A stretch of DNA of 64,000 nucleotides from Eledone cirrhosa (Eukaryota > Mollusca > Cephalopoda > Octopoda > Eledonidae): assembly GCA_964016885.1 (NCBI GenBank), contig OZ024743.1, positions 78,848,925-78,912,924 on the forward strand, written 5' to 3'. Both the position numbers and the translations under genes were made by a program. The stretch's first letter is position 1; every line of letters starts with the position of its first letter. Shown in pieces: positions 34,195 to 45,455 of the stretch. The notes beneath the pieces are model-generated. The model did not search any database. It had not been told where the DNA came from and saw only the letters and a program-made list of their open reading frames with translations.

Positions 34195-34733
34195 TATGAT
34201 AACTGCAAACTCTGCTAAGAGTATTGCAATCGCTTGTCAGATTTTAGAGTTTGGTGTGCTTTTAGGCTGCGGTCAGCCGCACAAACCTATAACAGATCTT
34301 GAACAAGCAATGCCTGTATTTTGAAGGTTTTTTTAAGTGGATAAAGGCCTTGCACTCGACCAATGCCATTCTCTGAGCATCGAAAACGCTACCCGAAAAG
34401 GAGAACTTGTCAACATCATCGGATGCTTCCGATGCCCCAGGTTTTTCTTTTTTTCAGAGATTCCCTCTCTTAGAAAGGTTCTGTGACAACAACTGGTCGC
34501 CTTTCACACCCAGGTGAAAAAAAAGTACTATTTGGATGACTCTGCTAAGTGCCTCCGACCTTTGCTGGGTCTTGTATTTCATCCCGTAGGGTGTCCAAAT
34601 ATCACCCTCCACACCAAGCAAGCTTGGTGGGGTTGCCAGTTTAGTCACCGACAACCCGACCATGAGACAGGTTGTACTGGGTTACATGTTACCGGTAGCA
34701 CTCGAGAGCGACCTGTCATACATACATGCAAAT

Positions 34734-34734
<1 letters not shown>
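34195..34734. other. Unassigned sequence
   Basis: Mixed composition, no gene or repeat family that I can name. Confidence 0.35.
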
Positions 34735-34820
<86 letters not shown>

Positions 34821-34840
34821 TGTGTGTGTGTGTGTGTGTG
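34735..34840. repeat. (CA)n-(AT)n-(GT)n compound microsatellite
   Basis: CA, then AT, then GT runs in direct succession. The CA and GT ends are complementary and could pair. Confidence 0.97.
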
Positions 34841-35055
34841 TAAGCAAGTATTGCACCAAGAAAAATATAAACATCGGCAAGACGGAGACCCTCCAGCTGA
34901 GCTCTTGCCGTTTCAACAGTTCCAGACTAACAAAACTGTTCAGTTGGCAGTAGGTTTCTCTAATATAGTCACACCCTACTTTCCCAAGTATTGAGTGCTC
35001 TGTTGAACAATGGTCTTACTAGTTTAATACTGGTTTAATCCTGATATATATATAT

Positions 35056-36085
35056 AATGTATAATAAACAATACAATATAATTACCTCATTACCAGAGGT
35101 TTCCCGAATAAGACGAATACAAGAAACGTCCTCATTCGTTCGTCAGACAAGGCAATTTAAAACATAGTGAAATATTTGAAAATTCTCCTCAAGAAAGGCA
35201 AAAGTCTAACGGGCAAAAAAAATATATAAATAAAAGTAATGCAAGAGCTATATAAAAATTAAATAAGGAAATATAGTAAGGGTATGTGTATAAATGTGTG
35301 TATATGCAGCTACAAATGTACATATGTGTGTATGTACAAATGCATGTGTATAGTGAAAAAATGTGTGCGTAAGTACATACATGAGGGCAAGCATATCAGT
35401 GTATGTGTGACCACAAATACGTATATAATATATGTTGAAAAAAGAAATTGTAAGATAATAGAGTTAGCGTACATACAGACTCAGGGACTAAGGATTGAAA
35501 TATATACACATACAAGGGTGAAAGCACGCGTATAAACATACACACGCACAACATACACACGCACAACCACATACATGTATGTGATATATACAGGGAAGGG
35601 AGTGAATCAGTCAAAGCTGTGTCAGACTGAAGATCGATTCAGATATAAAAATATAAAATATGGAAATGAAATAATATATAAGAATAAAAATTAAATCAAA
35701 GAGAAAGTAAGAGGGAGGGGTTATCAATTATAAAGTAACACTAGAAAAAATAAATAAAAAGTAGAAAACATATAGAGGTTCGTACGCACACATATATATA
35801 TATATATAAAAATATATATACGTACAGACAAAAACACATACATGCGTACATACATACAAAAGCACGCATACGCATATATATATACTTACATGTACATCTA
35901 AATCACACGCACGCGCGCGACCATATATATATATAACCTGCCGTATGAATAAATGGGTACAAATTATACGCAAGTAAACATACATAAAAGCGGCTGAGGG
36001 ACAACAGAATATATCTGGAGTTGAAAATACAAGTGACTTGTGATATCAGGTAGCGAAAGAAAAGGGGGAAGTAAAACATGTAAAA
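35056..36085 (-). repeat. PLE 4 left inverted arm (3' terminal repeat)
   Basis: It is the reverse complement of the right arm (37450-38810), sharing the outer end aatgtataataaacaat and inner sequence into the first RT codons (gacttgtg.tatcaggtag). It holds a hammerhead-like motif in the same sense as the element's ORF. Confidence 0.88.
35080..35150 (-). ncRNA. Hammerhead-like motif, PLE 4 left arm
   Basis: The - strand reads core CTGACGA (35146-35140), an A-G mismatch, helix II CGAATGAGG with TCTTATTCG (9 bp including two G-U), GAA, helix III ACCTC loop GAGGT and A as H17. Helix I is weak. The inverted copy is at 38712-38790 (+). Confidence 0.5.
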
Positions 36086-36214
36086 TTGTGGAGATATAAA
36101 GTAAGTGAATCAAAAAGAAGGGGGCGGGGGGTCACTAGTGGATGTGAAGTAAAAATAAAGTTAAAAATAAAAAATAGAAGTAAATCAGAAAGAGAAGTCT
36201 GTAAAGAAGGTAAG

Positions 36215-37495
36215 TTAAGGCAAGTGAAGAACAAGAGTTTGTGGAGGATAAATATCTGAAAGTGAATTAAGTTTATATGAGCTGGAAAGCAAGTGTGATT
36301 TCATGTGTGGGCAACTGGTGAAAATTTCTGTTTTTGCATTTTGGCAGGTTTTTGGTGATTTAAGGTTCTGTAAAATCCAATATTTTTCGCTTATGCAGAA
36401 TGCGCATCTTCTTGTTCCTCTTGCATATTCTTTAGATTGGTTCAAATTTGACCAATCTAATTTATATTGGATACCTTGGTCTTTCAAATCCCATATTCTG
36501 CTAGCCAGAGCTGTTGTAAATCTTTATTCAGGATGTCAGAAAGATGCGACATGTGAGTAATAACGTGTTTTGAATTTGTCTTGTGTCCTACCCACATATC
36601 GTTCGCTGGTGGCTGGTAGGTTGTTGCTGGTGGTTGTCACTTTAGCCGCATATACAATGGATTTGGTGTTGCATTGGCATTCACTTTTGACTCTACAGGA
36701 GCAATTTTGATGTTCTCTGGGTATTTTCTTATTGAGGATATAAGATTTAATAGGGGGATCGCAGAAGTAGCTGATTTTGACACAGTTTCTATTGAAGATC
36801 TTATAGTATCTATGTGTTCTAGGTAAATGTTTATCTAAGAGCTCTAGGAATTTTGTGCCTACATTAGTTTTAACTGCTAAAGAGTAGGTGGGTGGGAACC
36901 AGATTATTTTTCATTTCCTATTATTACGTTTAAAGGAGTTAGTATTGTTAGGTATGTACTTAATCGGTTCGCTAAATCCGCTATTTTGAAGGGCTTTATT
37001 ATAGTAGGGGTATTCCTTATTGAAAATAGCTTCTGAGGAAGAGAGGGTGGAGATCCTACGGCTAATATTAGGGATAAGATTTTTAAAAACTATAGGAGGA
37101 TGGCAAGAGCCTTTATTTATATATTTTAAATTTTCATTAGATTTATGGTACGGTTTATAAGAAGCAGTAGGCAGATCTAAGTTTATATCTAGAAAATTAA
37201 CATTAGAAAAGTTAGTGTCAATGGTAATTTTAAGATTAAAACTAACGAAGGTTTTTATTAAGTTTTTCCTGAATCTATCTAAGTTATGGCCTATAGTGGT
37301 ATGGGAAAGTATTAGACCATCGTCACGATAAAGCCCTAAGGTATGGTTAGGGAATTTCTCTTTAAATGTGTGTAGGAGGAATAGGCCGACTAAATCACAC
37401 ACGTCAGCACTGTCAAAAGAACCCATTGAGACATCGAATGGGTTCTCTGGGTTAGATTTTACTTTCCCTTTTTCTTTCACTACCTGATAGCACAA
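36215..37495 (-). pseudogene. Penelope-like element 4 (family B): RT C-terminal half plus GIY-YIG endonuclease
   Basis: The frame 37495-36911 begins inside the RT: MGSFDSADVCDLVGLFLL (motif B region), GLYRDDGLIL (motif C with DD), VNFLDINLDL, YHKSNENLKYI, YYNKALQNSGF. It stops at a TGA at 36911, but the same frame runs on: KIIWFPPTYS, NRNCVKISYF, NCSCRVKSECQC, KSIVYAAKVTT, ERYVGRTQDKFKTRYYSH. After two more stops come IWDLKDQGIQYKLDWSN and CAFCISEKYWILQ near 36215. So only three point stops break RT-EN, but the RT N-terminal half is absent. The element starts abruptly where the inverted arm begins. Confidence 0.85.
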
Positions 37496-37728
37496 GTCAC
37501 TTGTATTTTCAACTCCAGATATATTCTGTTGTCCCTCAGCCGCTTTTATGTATGTTTACTTGCGTATAATTTGTACCCATTTATTCATTCGGCTGGTTTT
37601 TATATATGTATGCGTGTAAGTGTGCATTTATGTGTATACGTGTTTGTATATGTATACGAATGCATTTGTATGTGCGCGTGTATGTGTATATGTGTGTGTG
37701 TGTGTTTTATATCTATGTTTTTTACATA

Positions 37729-37815
<87 letters not shown>

Positions 37816-37958
37816 ATATGGTCGCGTGCATGCGTGTGATTAGATGTACATGTATGTATATATATGTGTATCGTGTGTAGGTACGAGTGCTTTTGTATGT
37901 ATGTGTTTTTGTCTGTAGGTATATATATATATTTATATATATATGTATATATATATAC

Positions 37959-38039
<81 letters not shown>

Positions 38040-38054
38040 TATATAAATATAAAT

Positions 38055-38109
<55 letters not shown>

Positions 38110-38810
38110 TACGAGCCTCTGTATGTTTTCTACTTTTTATTTATTTTTTCTAGTGTTACTTTATAATTGATAACCCCTCCCTCTTACTTTCTCTTTGATT
38201 TAATTTTTATTCTTATATATTATTTCATTTCCATATTTTATATTTTTATATCTGTACCGACCTTCAATGTGACACTGCTTTGACTGATTCACTCCCTTCC
38301 CTGTATATATCACATACATGTATGTGGTTGTGCGTGTGTGTATGTTTATACGCGTGCTTTCATCCTTGTATGTGTATATATTTCAATCCTTAGTCCCTGA
38401 GTCTGTATGTACGCTAACTCTATTATCTTACAATTTCTTTTTTCAACATATATTATATACGTATTTGTGGTCACACATATACTGATATGCTTGCCCTCAT
38501 GTATGTACTTACGCACACATTTTTTCACTATACACATGCATTTGTACATACACACATATGTACATTTGTAGCTGCATATACACACATTTATACACATACC
38601 CTTACTATAGTTCCATATTTTATTTTTATATATCTCTTGCATTACTTTTATTTATATATATTTTTTGCCCTTCTTCAGGAGATTTTTCAAATATTTCACT
38701 ATATTTTAAATTGCCTTGTCTGACGAACGAATGAGGACGTTTCTTGTATTCGTCTTATTCAGGAAACCTCTGGTAATGAGGTAATTATATTGTATTGTTT
38801 ATTATACATT
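37450..38810 (+). repeat. PLE 4 right inverted arm
   Basis: Reverse complement of 35056-36085, longer because AT repeats have expanded at 37733-37802 and 37921-38105. It ends attgtttattatacatt at 38810. Confidence 0.88.
38712..38790 (+). ncRNA. Hammerhead-like motif, PLE 4 right arm
   Basis: Core CTGACGA at 38720-38726, GAAAC at 38763-38767, helix III ACCTC/GAGGT, H17 A at 38783. A substitution relative to the left arm (attcag for attcgg) weakens the base of helix II. Confidence 0.45.
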
Positions 38811-38884
38811 AAATTTAGCTCTGTAACTTACATAGAGCACTCTTCACTCCTATGACTTTTTCAATTTTCAACGGAAACTCAATA

Positions 38885-38888
<4 letters not shown>

Positions 38889-38958
<70 letters not shown>

Positions 38959-38966
38959 CATATCAA

Positions 38967-39022
<56 letters not shown>
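38889..39022. repeat. AT microsatellites with a GT interruption
   Basis: AT at 38889-38953, tgtgtgtg at about 38969, AT again to 39022, adjoining the probable Helitron 3' end. Confidence 0.95.
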
Positions 39023-39023
<1 letters not shown>

Positions 39024-39164
39024 TAGCAGTTTATATATAAACTATTTTCCAGACGGCATAGCTCCAACATCTCTAACACCTGCACCAACATCTATAGCAC
39101 CTCTTTGTAGACGATATTGCGTGTCATCCCTTGAAGATTGTAAGCAAAAGTCCATTCCTGCTCC

Positions 39165-40160
39165 CTACGCAGGAACAGGCAACATAAAGTTGGCCATGTG
39201 AGAAGCATGACTTCCCCCCAAATGGATGCCCTCCACCGACAATGTTTGCCCTTGTGACTTGTTAATGGACATGGCAAAATATGGTCTCACCGTAGATCGC
39301 CGGAAATCGAACAGGATATCTGACGCCGAGGGGAAAAGGTTCATCCTTGGAATGAAAACATTCTCCCCTCTCCCGCACCCTGTTACAATGGTGGCCTCAA
39401 TCAAGTGGGGCGTCAGTGACATGACAACCATGCGAGTACCGTTGTACTGCTTTGGTGGACGCAACTTCCTTATTAGCATAAGGGGACAGCCAACCCTAAG
39501 CTTAAGAATGTGAGGTGGGAGCCCTGGGGGCTCAATGGAGTTTAATAACTCAACCGGATAATTAACGATATCGTCCGGGTCTGACGTCCTGTCGATAGAT
39601 TTGAAGATGTGCTCTTTACCGGGAATCTTCTCAATCAGCTGCTCGTTAATAAAATTAACCATGTCATTTTTCGGAGCAAGGATGGCTCTTTCGCTGAGCC
39701 AATCGAGGTTTTTAAATTTAGATGAGACATTAGGAAAAACTGCTTCCCAAAGGGCTGCCCACAATGTTGCACAGGGAGCTGATTGCTATGCCGCCCTTGT
39801 CATCCGCAGGGACTTTTCCCTCACCAAGTGCTAAATTGTTCTGAGCAAATGCTGCAGACATGTTGTCACCATGCAAATGAGCACGCATATTTGTGCTCAG
39901 GTACAAACTCTTCACCTGGGGCCACAGCGTGGACGACTTAAGGTAGGCACGCACTTCATCAGCTCTTGTCCCTTTGGGGATGACAGGCAGCGTTTTCCGA
40001 AAATCCCCTGATAGCAGAAGGGTTACGCCACCCATAGGAGCTGTAGAATCCCTAATGTCTTTCAGGGTCTTGTCCAATGCCTCAAGGGCACCCTTGTGTG
40101 CCATTGTGCATTCATCCCAAACAATGAGGCAACATTTTTTGAGAATCAGAGCTTCGTGTC
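39165..40160 (-). pseudogene. Helitron helicase, C-terminal part
   Basis: From 40150 the - strand reads CLIVWDECTMAHKGALEAL (Walker B, DEC), GGVTLLLSGDFRKTLPVIPKG and LYLSTNMRA. After a frameshift near 39750 it reads LSERAILAPKNDMVNFIN, LNSIEPPGLPPHILKLRVG, NGTRMVV and FAMSINKSQGQTLSVEG. These are the ordered motifs of the PIF1/RecD-like helicase of Helitrons. The stop at 39165 fits the natural C-terminus. Confidence 0.9.
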
Positions 40161-41298
40161 AGCTCTTGCTGATATTGCACGTTGGTGTCTCAGTTTTTAC
40201 TAAATGCAAGGGGTGTTTAAAGGTTGAATGTGCTGTCCTGCCTCCCGGCAGCAAAATAGCGGCGATCCCGGGCGATGCAGCGGCCAACGCAATTTTTTTC
40301 TCCTGACGAATCTTAGCCAGAATCAATTTCGTTACAAACATTTTTCCGGTAGCCCCAGGAGCATCGAGAAAGTAAACACCCCCAGTCTGATTTTGAACCG
40401 CGTCAATGATCGTTAAATAGGCCAACTTTTGGTCCGACAGAAGTCTGGGCTCATTTTCCTCTAAGTATTGGGAAAGAGATTCGATATCATATGCTGTTTC
40501 CCGCAATATATCCGGGGCCAACGTCTTAGCTTCCTCTCTGACGGTTGACGGCAAGCCATACGTCGCCAACTCACTCCCACCCATGTCGAGGAGGGCGTCT
40601 TCGATATCAATGAATGCCCTGTTATAGATAATGTCGTTGCAACCAACTTCCACTGAAGGATACTGCAGATGAGCCAGGCGCAGGAAGTCCTCAGGCATGA
40701 AGTCTCTGTACTTGACCCATAAAGATTTGGGATCACCCAATTCACACTTTTGAAGCAAAATGGCTAAGAGCTCCCGTAGACTTTTAGGTGATTTCAACAA
40801 AGCACCCTCTGCTAAAGTGGAATCCCATTGCGAATCATCTTCTAAAAGACCACGCTTAAAGCAGGCTTCCCGGTACGTATCACATATTTCTCCATCAACA
40901 GTTTTGAGGTCCTGAAAACTTTGTGGGCCTACATCTTCATGCAGAAGAAGGCGGAGATGAAAGCGCTCATCATGACTTGGGGCCACAGTGTAAACCCTTC
41001 GAAGACAGCTGTCAAATTTTACACCAGGATGTCTTTCAACAGCCTGACCAGAATTTCTTCGCACCCAAGTGTTTTTCGACCATATAAAGTAGGATGGAAC
41101 CTGGGGGTACACAATTGCGCAAATGTATCGAACTGGCAAAGTTTGAAGAAACCCGTCAGAGTGGTCTCTTTCGGATCGGCGGCCAACTTGGTGGCCGTTT
41201 AGTCCGTAAAGTAAACCTTTTGCCCATTTTCCAAATGTACCGCAAGCTGTAAGATGGCGGGGTGCCGTTGGTGTAGGGGTAAACCAAATAGGCGCCAA
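40159..41298 (-). pseudogene. Helitron linker and helicase N-terminal part
   Basis: The frame contains TLPVRYICAIVYPQVPSYFIW, RRVYTVAPSHDERFHLRLLL, GPQSFQDLKTVDGE, DILRETAYDIESL, DQKLAYLTIIDAV and the Walker A loop DAPGATGKMFVTKL. The usual Thr after GK is Met, which should block ATP binding. It stops after TCNISKS just before the Walker B strand. It overlaps the Rep frame by about 100 bp, which marks a frameshift. Confidence 0.9.
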
Positions 41299-41912
41299 AA
41301 AGCTTCATTGCTACTGATGTACCGCCCCGCCAGGTATTCTGTGACCTCGTCCCTGCTATTTTCAGCTTGAAATGCAAGCATTGCGGCATCAGAGCCCTTA
41401 TTTACATATTTGCATATGTATTTTATCGACTTGACGGAGTTGCAAAACTCAACGTTGATGTGGGCGTTGAACATCTTCAAGAGAAGCGGACAGTAAGGGA
41501 CCACCCATCTATTGTCGACTTGACCTCCCATTACTGTTGTGGTGAAGCCACCGTTCGAGGGCTGTCTCCGCCTGTACAGGGGGTACCAGTCGCCACCAGC
41601 CTGAGTCTGGTCAACAAATTTTTTGGAGTATCGCTTACTGCACGACCCCCCCCCCCCCTTTGAGACACGTGTGATGCTCATTAGAACCCGACGTACACAG
41701 ACCATGTTAGCTTTGACGATATCATATAATTCCTGGTCAGTTGCTGGGTTAAGGATTTCAGCCGAAATGAAGCTGTCTATGGCATTTGAATTGATTTTAT
41801 CAGCTAACCAAATCAAAATGTGAACATGTGGCAGCCCTCGTTTTTGCCATTCGACGGTGAACATGTCACATTTTACAGCCCCAAATACCTGACCCTTTTT
41901 GATTAAAGCCAT
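41199..41912 (-). pseudogene. Helitron Rep (HUH nuclease) domain
   Basis: Residues 21-36 read EWQKRGLPHVHILIWL, with H29 and H31 forming the HUH metal site. Residues 165 and 169 are the paired tyrosines of KYICKYVNKG, spaced as in Helitron Rep. A frameshift in the middle (VRRVLMSITRVSKGGGG, at the C/G homopolymer near 41647-41660) corrupts part of the domain. The N-terminal zinc-finger region is missing. Confidence 0.88.
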
Positions 41913-41970
41913 GAGTTTAGCCAGTTTCAGTTTGAATACTCTGGCAATGAGGTCATGTCTGTTCGAATAA

Positions 41971-42355
41971 TTTTACCCAGGAAAAAGTTCACGGGTTACA
42001 TTCCGATTCATATGTCTATAGCATTAATATGTTAGATGAAGTGTTATTTTGCGGGTTGTTATCTGCAAAAAGCCGATTAAAAATGCCCCAGACAAGCCGT
42101 ATGTCAATACGGAACGCTCCACTGCAGTGTTGTCATATAGGGAGCGAAGAGCGACAGAGAGAGTAAAGCAGTTAAATTATAGAGAGGGGGAATGATAATG
42201 GTCGATTTTTGCCCTTATTGTTAATGGATTTGAAATTTATTTGCTTCATCACCTTTTCCTGACCAAAAGTAATAATTGTCCCGACTTTGAATAGAATCCG
42301 TTGGAAATTGTGGACGTGAATCCGTTACAAACCTTAACACACACATCCTCAGATT

Positions 42356-42393
<38 letters not shown>

Positions 42394-42399
42394 TATATA
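41971..42399. other. Helitron 5' flank, unassigned
   Basis: No protein similarity seen. AT-rich from 42355. Confidence 0.4.
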
Positions 42400-42495
42400 C
42401 AGGGTGTCCCAAAAATGTATACACACTTCAACAGCGTTCTAATGAATATTGCCTGTACAGTTAATGAAAGTGTGTATACATCTTTGGGGGACACC

Positions 42496-42498
<3 letters not shown>
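42400..42498. mobile_element. Tc1/mariner-type MITE, 99 bp
   Basis: Terminal inverted repeats of about 30 bp begin cagggtgtccc and end gggacaccctg, flanked on both sides by TA, the target duplicated by Tc1/mariner elements. The whole element folds into a hairpin with a 38-40 nt loop. No coding capacity. Confidence 0.85.
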
Positions 42499-42562
<64 letters not shown>

Positions 42563-42694
42563 GATAAATCTACCAAGAGTTTACGGTAGTGTCCAATCCG
42601 TATGAAGAACTCAATGTATTCCGGATATCATGGAAAGAAGAGATGTAATGAAAATCCACTTTCGGTGAAAGATAAACGGTATACAGAGTCAAGA
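42499..42694. repeat. (AT)n run and short spacer
   Basis: AT run at 42499-42560, then unassigned sequence. Confidence 0.85.
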
Positions 42695-43484
42695 TAAAAT
42701 ATTAAACAAATAATGAAAAACAATTCCTTATATTAAACAAAAAAAGTTCATTATTTAACGATCGTTTCTAGGGTATATATGTGTTATAATTGGTATGCAT
42801 ATTCAACAGATCTATGTACAAAATTATACAAAATTATACAAATTATCAAGATTAAATATACATACCTAACACATATATACGCCGTCTTCAGAAATAATAT
42901 ATTATAATAATATATTATAATATATTATTATAATATATATGTGTTATAATTATATTATTATAATATATATGTGTTATAATTGGTATGCATATTCAACAGA
43001 TCTATGTACAAAATTATACAAAATTATACAAATTATCAAGATTAAATATACATACCTAACACATATATACGCCGTCTTCAGAAATAATATATTATTTCTG
43101 AAGACGGCGTATATATGTGTTAGGTATGTATATTTAATCTTGATAATTTGTATAATTTTGTATAATTTTGTACATAGATCTGTTGAATATGCATACCAAT
43201 TATAACACATATATATTATAATAATATAATTATAACACATATATATTATAATAATATATTATAATATATTATTATAATATATTATTTCTGAAGACGGCGT
43301 ATATATGTGTTAGGTATGTATATTTAATCTTGATAATTTGTATAATTTTGTATAATTTTGTACATAGATCTGTTGAATATGCATACCAATTATAACACAT
43401 ATATACCCTAGAAACGATCGTTAAATAATGAACTTTTTTTGTTTAATATAAGGAATTGTTTTTCATTATTTGTTTAATATTTTA
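42695..43484. repeat. 790-bp palindrome made of four copies of one unit
   Basis: The two halves are reverse complements centred between 43089 and 43090. Each arm carries two copies of a unit (gtgttataattggtatgcat ... gccgtcttcagaaataatat) in the same orientation, joined by AT-rich sequence. The centre is itself a short stem (ataatatattat). The mirror symmetry yields identical 88-residue frames on both strands, which are not genes. Confidence 0.95.
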
Positions 43485-43502
43485 TATATATATATATATA
43501 TT

Positions 43503-43549
<47 letters not shown>

Positions 43550-43780
43550 GTGTGTGTATGTGTGTATGTGTGTCTGTGTGCGAGTGTTTGTGTGTGTATG
43601 TATGTATGTGTGGGGGTGCATGTAAGTATGTATATGTGTGTGTGTGGGGGGGGGGGTCCATGTAAGAATATATATATATATGTGTGTGTGTGGGGTGCAT
43701 GTAAGTATATATATGTGTGTGGTCCACGTAAGTATGTATATGTGTGTGAGTGTGTATGAATATATTTTATATAAATGTAT
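43485..43780. repeat. AT/GT simple repeats
   Basis: AT to about 43548, then tgtgtgtatg and tgggggtgcatgtaagtata units of roughly 50 bp repeated three to four times. Confidence 0.9.
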
Positions 43781-43796
43781 TTGAATAACACCGCAG

Positions 43797-43952
43797 GGAG
43801 ATTCTGGTGGCCCTCTCCAGTGCATCAGGAACGGCCAATGGCATGTCGTTGGAGTGGTATCCTATGGTTTTGAGTGTGGAAAATATCCTGGAGTTTACAC
43901 AAAGGTCACCTACTTCCTCGACTGGATTCAGGACAAAATAAAACAAAACTAA
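43797..43952 (+). CDS. Serine protease exon 6: catalytic Ser and C-terminus
   Basis: The acceptor is aacaccgcag, phase 0, and TAA ends at 43952. It opens with GDSGGP, where Ser is the nucleophile (Ser195; residue 380). LQC (Cys201) pairs with the Cys of [25 protein letters not shown] gives Ser214, Gly216, Cys220 and Gly226, an open S1 pocket for Lys/Arg. The chain ends [12 protein letters not shown], the usual C-terminal helix. Intron 5 before it is 11.9 kb, the largest in the gene. An AATAAA lies inside the last codons (about 43936-43942); a separate poly(A) signal is not clear. The next SINE starts only 50 bp after the stop. Confidence 0.97.
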   Translation, partial: GDSGGPLQCIRNGQWHVVGVVSYGFECGKYPGVYTKVTYFLDWIQDKIKQN

Positions 43953-44002
43953 AACCGAAAATCTGAGTTGTTTTTATTTTCTATCTATTGCAGCTGACAC
44001 AA

Positions 44003-44192
44003 TAATAATTGTTTCTACTTTTGGCACAAGGCCAGTAATAACCCAGTACATTACTGGTACTTTATTTTATCAACCCCATAAGGATGAAAGGCAAAGTAAA
44101 CCTCGACGGGATTTGAACTCAGAATGGCAAGAGCCGTAACTCAATGCGTCAAAACATGGCATCCGACCCCCTACCGATTCGGCAAATCCACA
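44003..44192 (-). repeat. SINE family 1
   Basis: Complete reverse-strand copy: aataattgtttctacttttg, ggatgaaaggcaaagt, gggatttgaactcagaatgg, ccctaccgattcggcaaatc. Confidence 0.92.
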
Positions 44193-44204
44193 GAAGTAAT
44201 AAAT

Positions 44205-44392
44205 GTTTCTACTTTTGGCACAAGGCCAGCAATTACCCCAGTACATTACTGGTACTTTATTTTATCGACCCCGTAAGGATGAAAGGCAAAGTTAACCTCG
44301 ACGGGATTTGAACTCAGACCACAAAGGGCCGTAACTCTTTGCTATAAAGCATGTCGTCCGACCCTCTACCGATACTGCCAATTCACCATCTA
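44205..44392 (-). repeat. SINE family 1
   Basis: Second complete copy in tandem with the previous one, same orientation: tgtttctacttttggcacaa to ctaccgatactgccaattca. Confidence 0.92.
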
Positions 44393-44671
44393 TCTATATA
44401 TCTAAATCGTGCTAAAGTATTTCGCTACTCCGAGAGCTGATGAGGAGGAATATATCTGTCTTGGATATCGCCTTTCTTTATTTCCTTCTTCCGGTTACTT
44501 CTGTGCGCCATCGCACTTCTCCTTTTCTATATCGCACTTCTCTTTTCTATATTTCATCTGCCTGTCACACACACACGCGCGCGCGAGCATACGCACACGC
44601 ACACATACGCACACGCACACATACACACACACACGCGCGCGCGCACACGCATGCACACACACACACCACAA
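44393..44671. repeat. Spacer with (CA)n/(CG)-rich microsatellite
   Basis: acacacacgcgcgcgc-type repeats at 44565-44668; short unassigned sequence before. Confidence 0.85.
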
Positions 44672-44766
44672 CAGAAGTCCGACGAGCTTTTGATTCCAGA
44701 GATGGGCTAGATCGAACCTTGAGCTGATCAATTGCGAAACGAACGTCACTACTCAATAAACGTAAT
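44672..44766 (+). repeat. Interspersed repeat with hammerhead-like remnant, copy 2
   Basis: gtccgacgagcttttgattc, gagctgatcaattgcgaaac, gaacgtcac, aataaacgtaatgaag. Homologous to 1741-1875. Like that copy it has CTGATCA in place of CTGANGA. Confidence 0.6.
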
Positions 44767-44767
44767 G

Positions 44768-44850
44768 AAGACTGATAAAATAAAGTAGCAGTAATACATT
44801 GGAATAATTGCTGGCATTGTGCCAAGAGTAGAAACAATTATTATTATTAT
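44768..44850 (+). repeat. SINE family 1, 3' end only
   Basis: tgataaaataaagtagcagt, aattgctggcattgtgccaa, gtagaaacaattatt. Confidence 0.85.
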
Positions 44851-45384
44851 TACACTCTGCTTAGCACTACATCTCTATACTTACTGGAAACTGCGCAACG
44901 AGTGCTCAGGTGAACCTACCGTAACTGGACGTTACAATCCCTACGTGGTTGAAGATCCGCTAAGGTGAAACAATTGTTCTCGCTATGGTGAACTAACTGT
45001 TGTGTAACCACTTCTATATATATATATATATTATTCAGTTGATGAAGATTGGTTGATAAAAAATCTGCCAACGTTTCCGTAAACAGACGTGATAATATGA
45101 AACTCTTTACCCCCATTCCCTCTCCTCTCTACTATCACACTAACTGACTGCATTTCATTCTATTTTAAACTTATTTACATTTTCTTAAACGAAAATCCCA
45201 CTAGTGAATTCTACCACGTAGTGAATAGTTGAATTCCACTACTATAGGCTATTTGGTGAAGTGTAATAAATAATTAAGTATTGCATATGGTTAAACAATA
45301 TATATTGTAGTCAGCATATGTAGACAATTTACAATAGATTTGTTAAAGCACGGCGACTTTTTATTTTTCTTGGTGCAATACTTG
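44851..45384. other. Unassigned intergenic sequence
   Basis: No gene recognised. aataagcaagtattgcacc-type sequence near 45370 also occurs near 34840. Confidence 0.4.

Positions 45385-45455
<71 letters not shown>

Larger units (their letters stand above)
39023..41970 (-). mobile_element. Helitron remnant (RepHel) on the - strand
   Basis: Coding remnants in the order Rep then PIF1-like helicase occupy 41912-39165. Leftward, the - strand 3' flank ends in a 16-bp palindrome (agtttatatataaact, 39028-39043), one base and then CTAG (39026-39023) followed by T. That matches the Helitron 3' signature of a hairpin followed by CTRR and insertion at AT. The 5' end (TC) was not located; similarity fades near 41970. 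Confidence 0.75.

Noticed and set aside
39052..39165. Extra protease exon after the acceptor-like ttttccag at 39052
   Set aside because: The phase is wrong for exons 5 and 6, and the segment is the Helitron 3' untranslated region.
42939..43240. Identical 88-residue proteins on both strands
   Set aside because: Mirror product of the palindrome; AT-rich repeats, no coding character.
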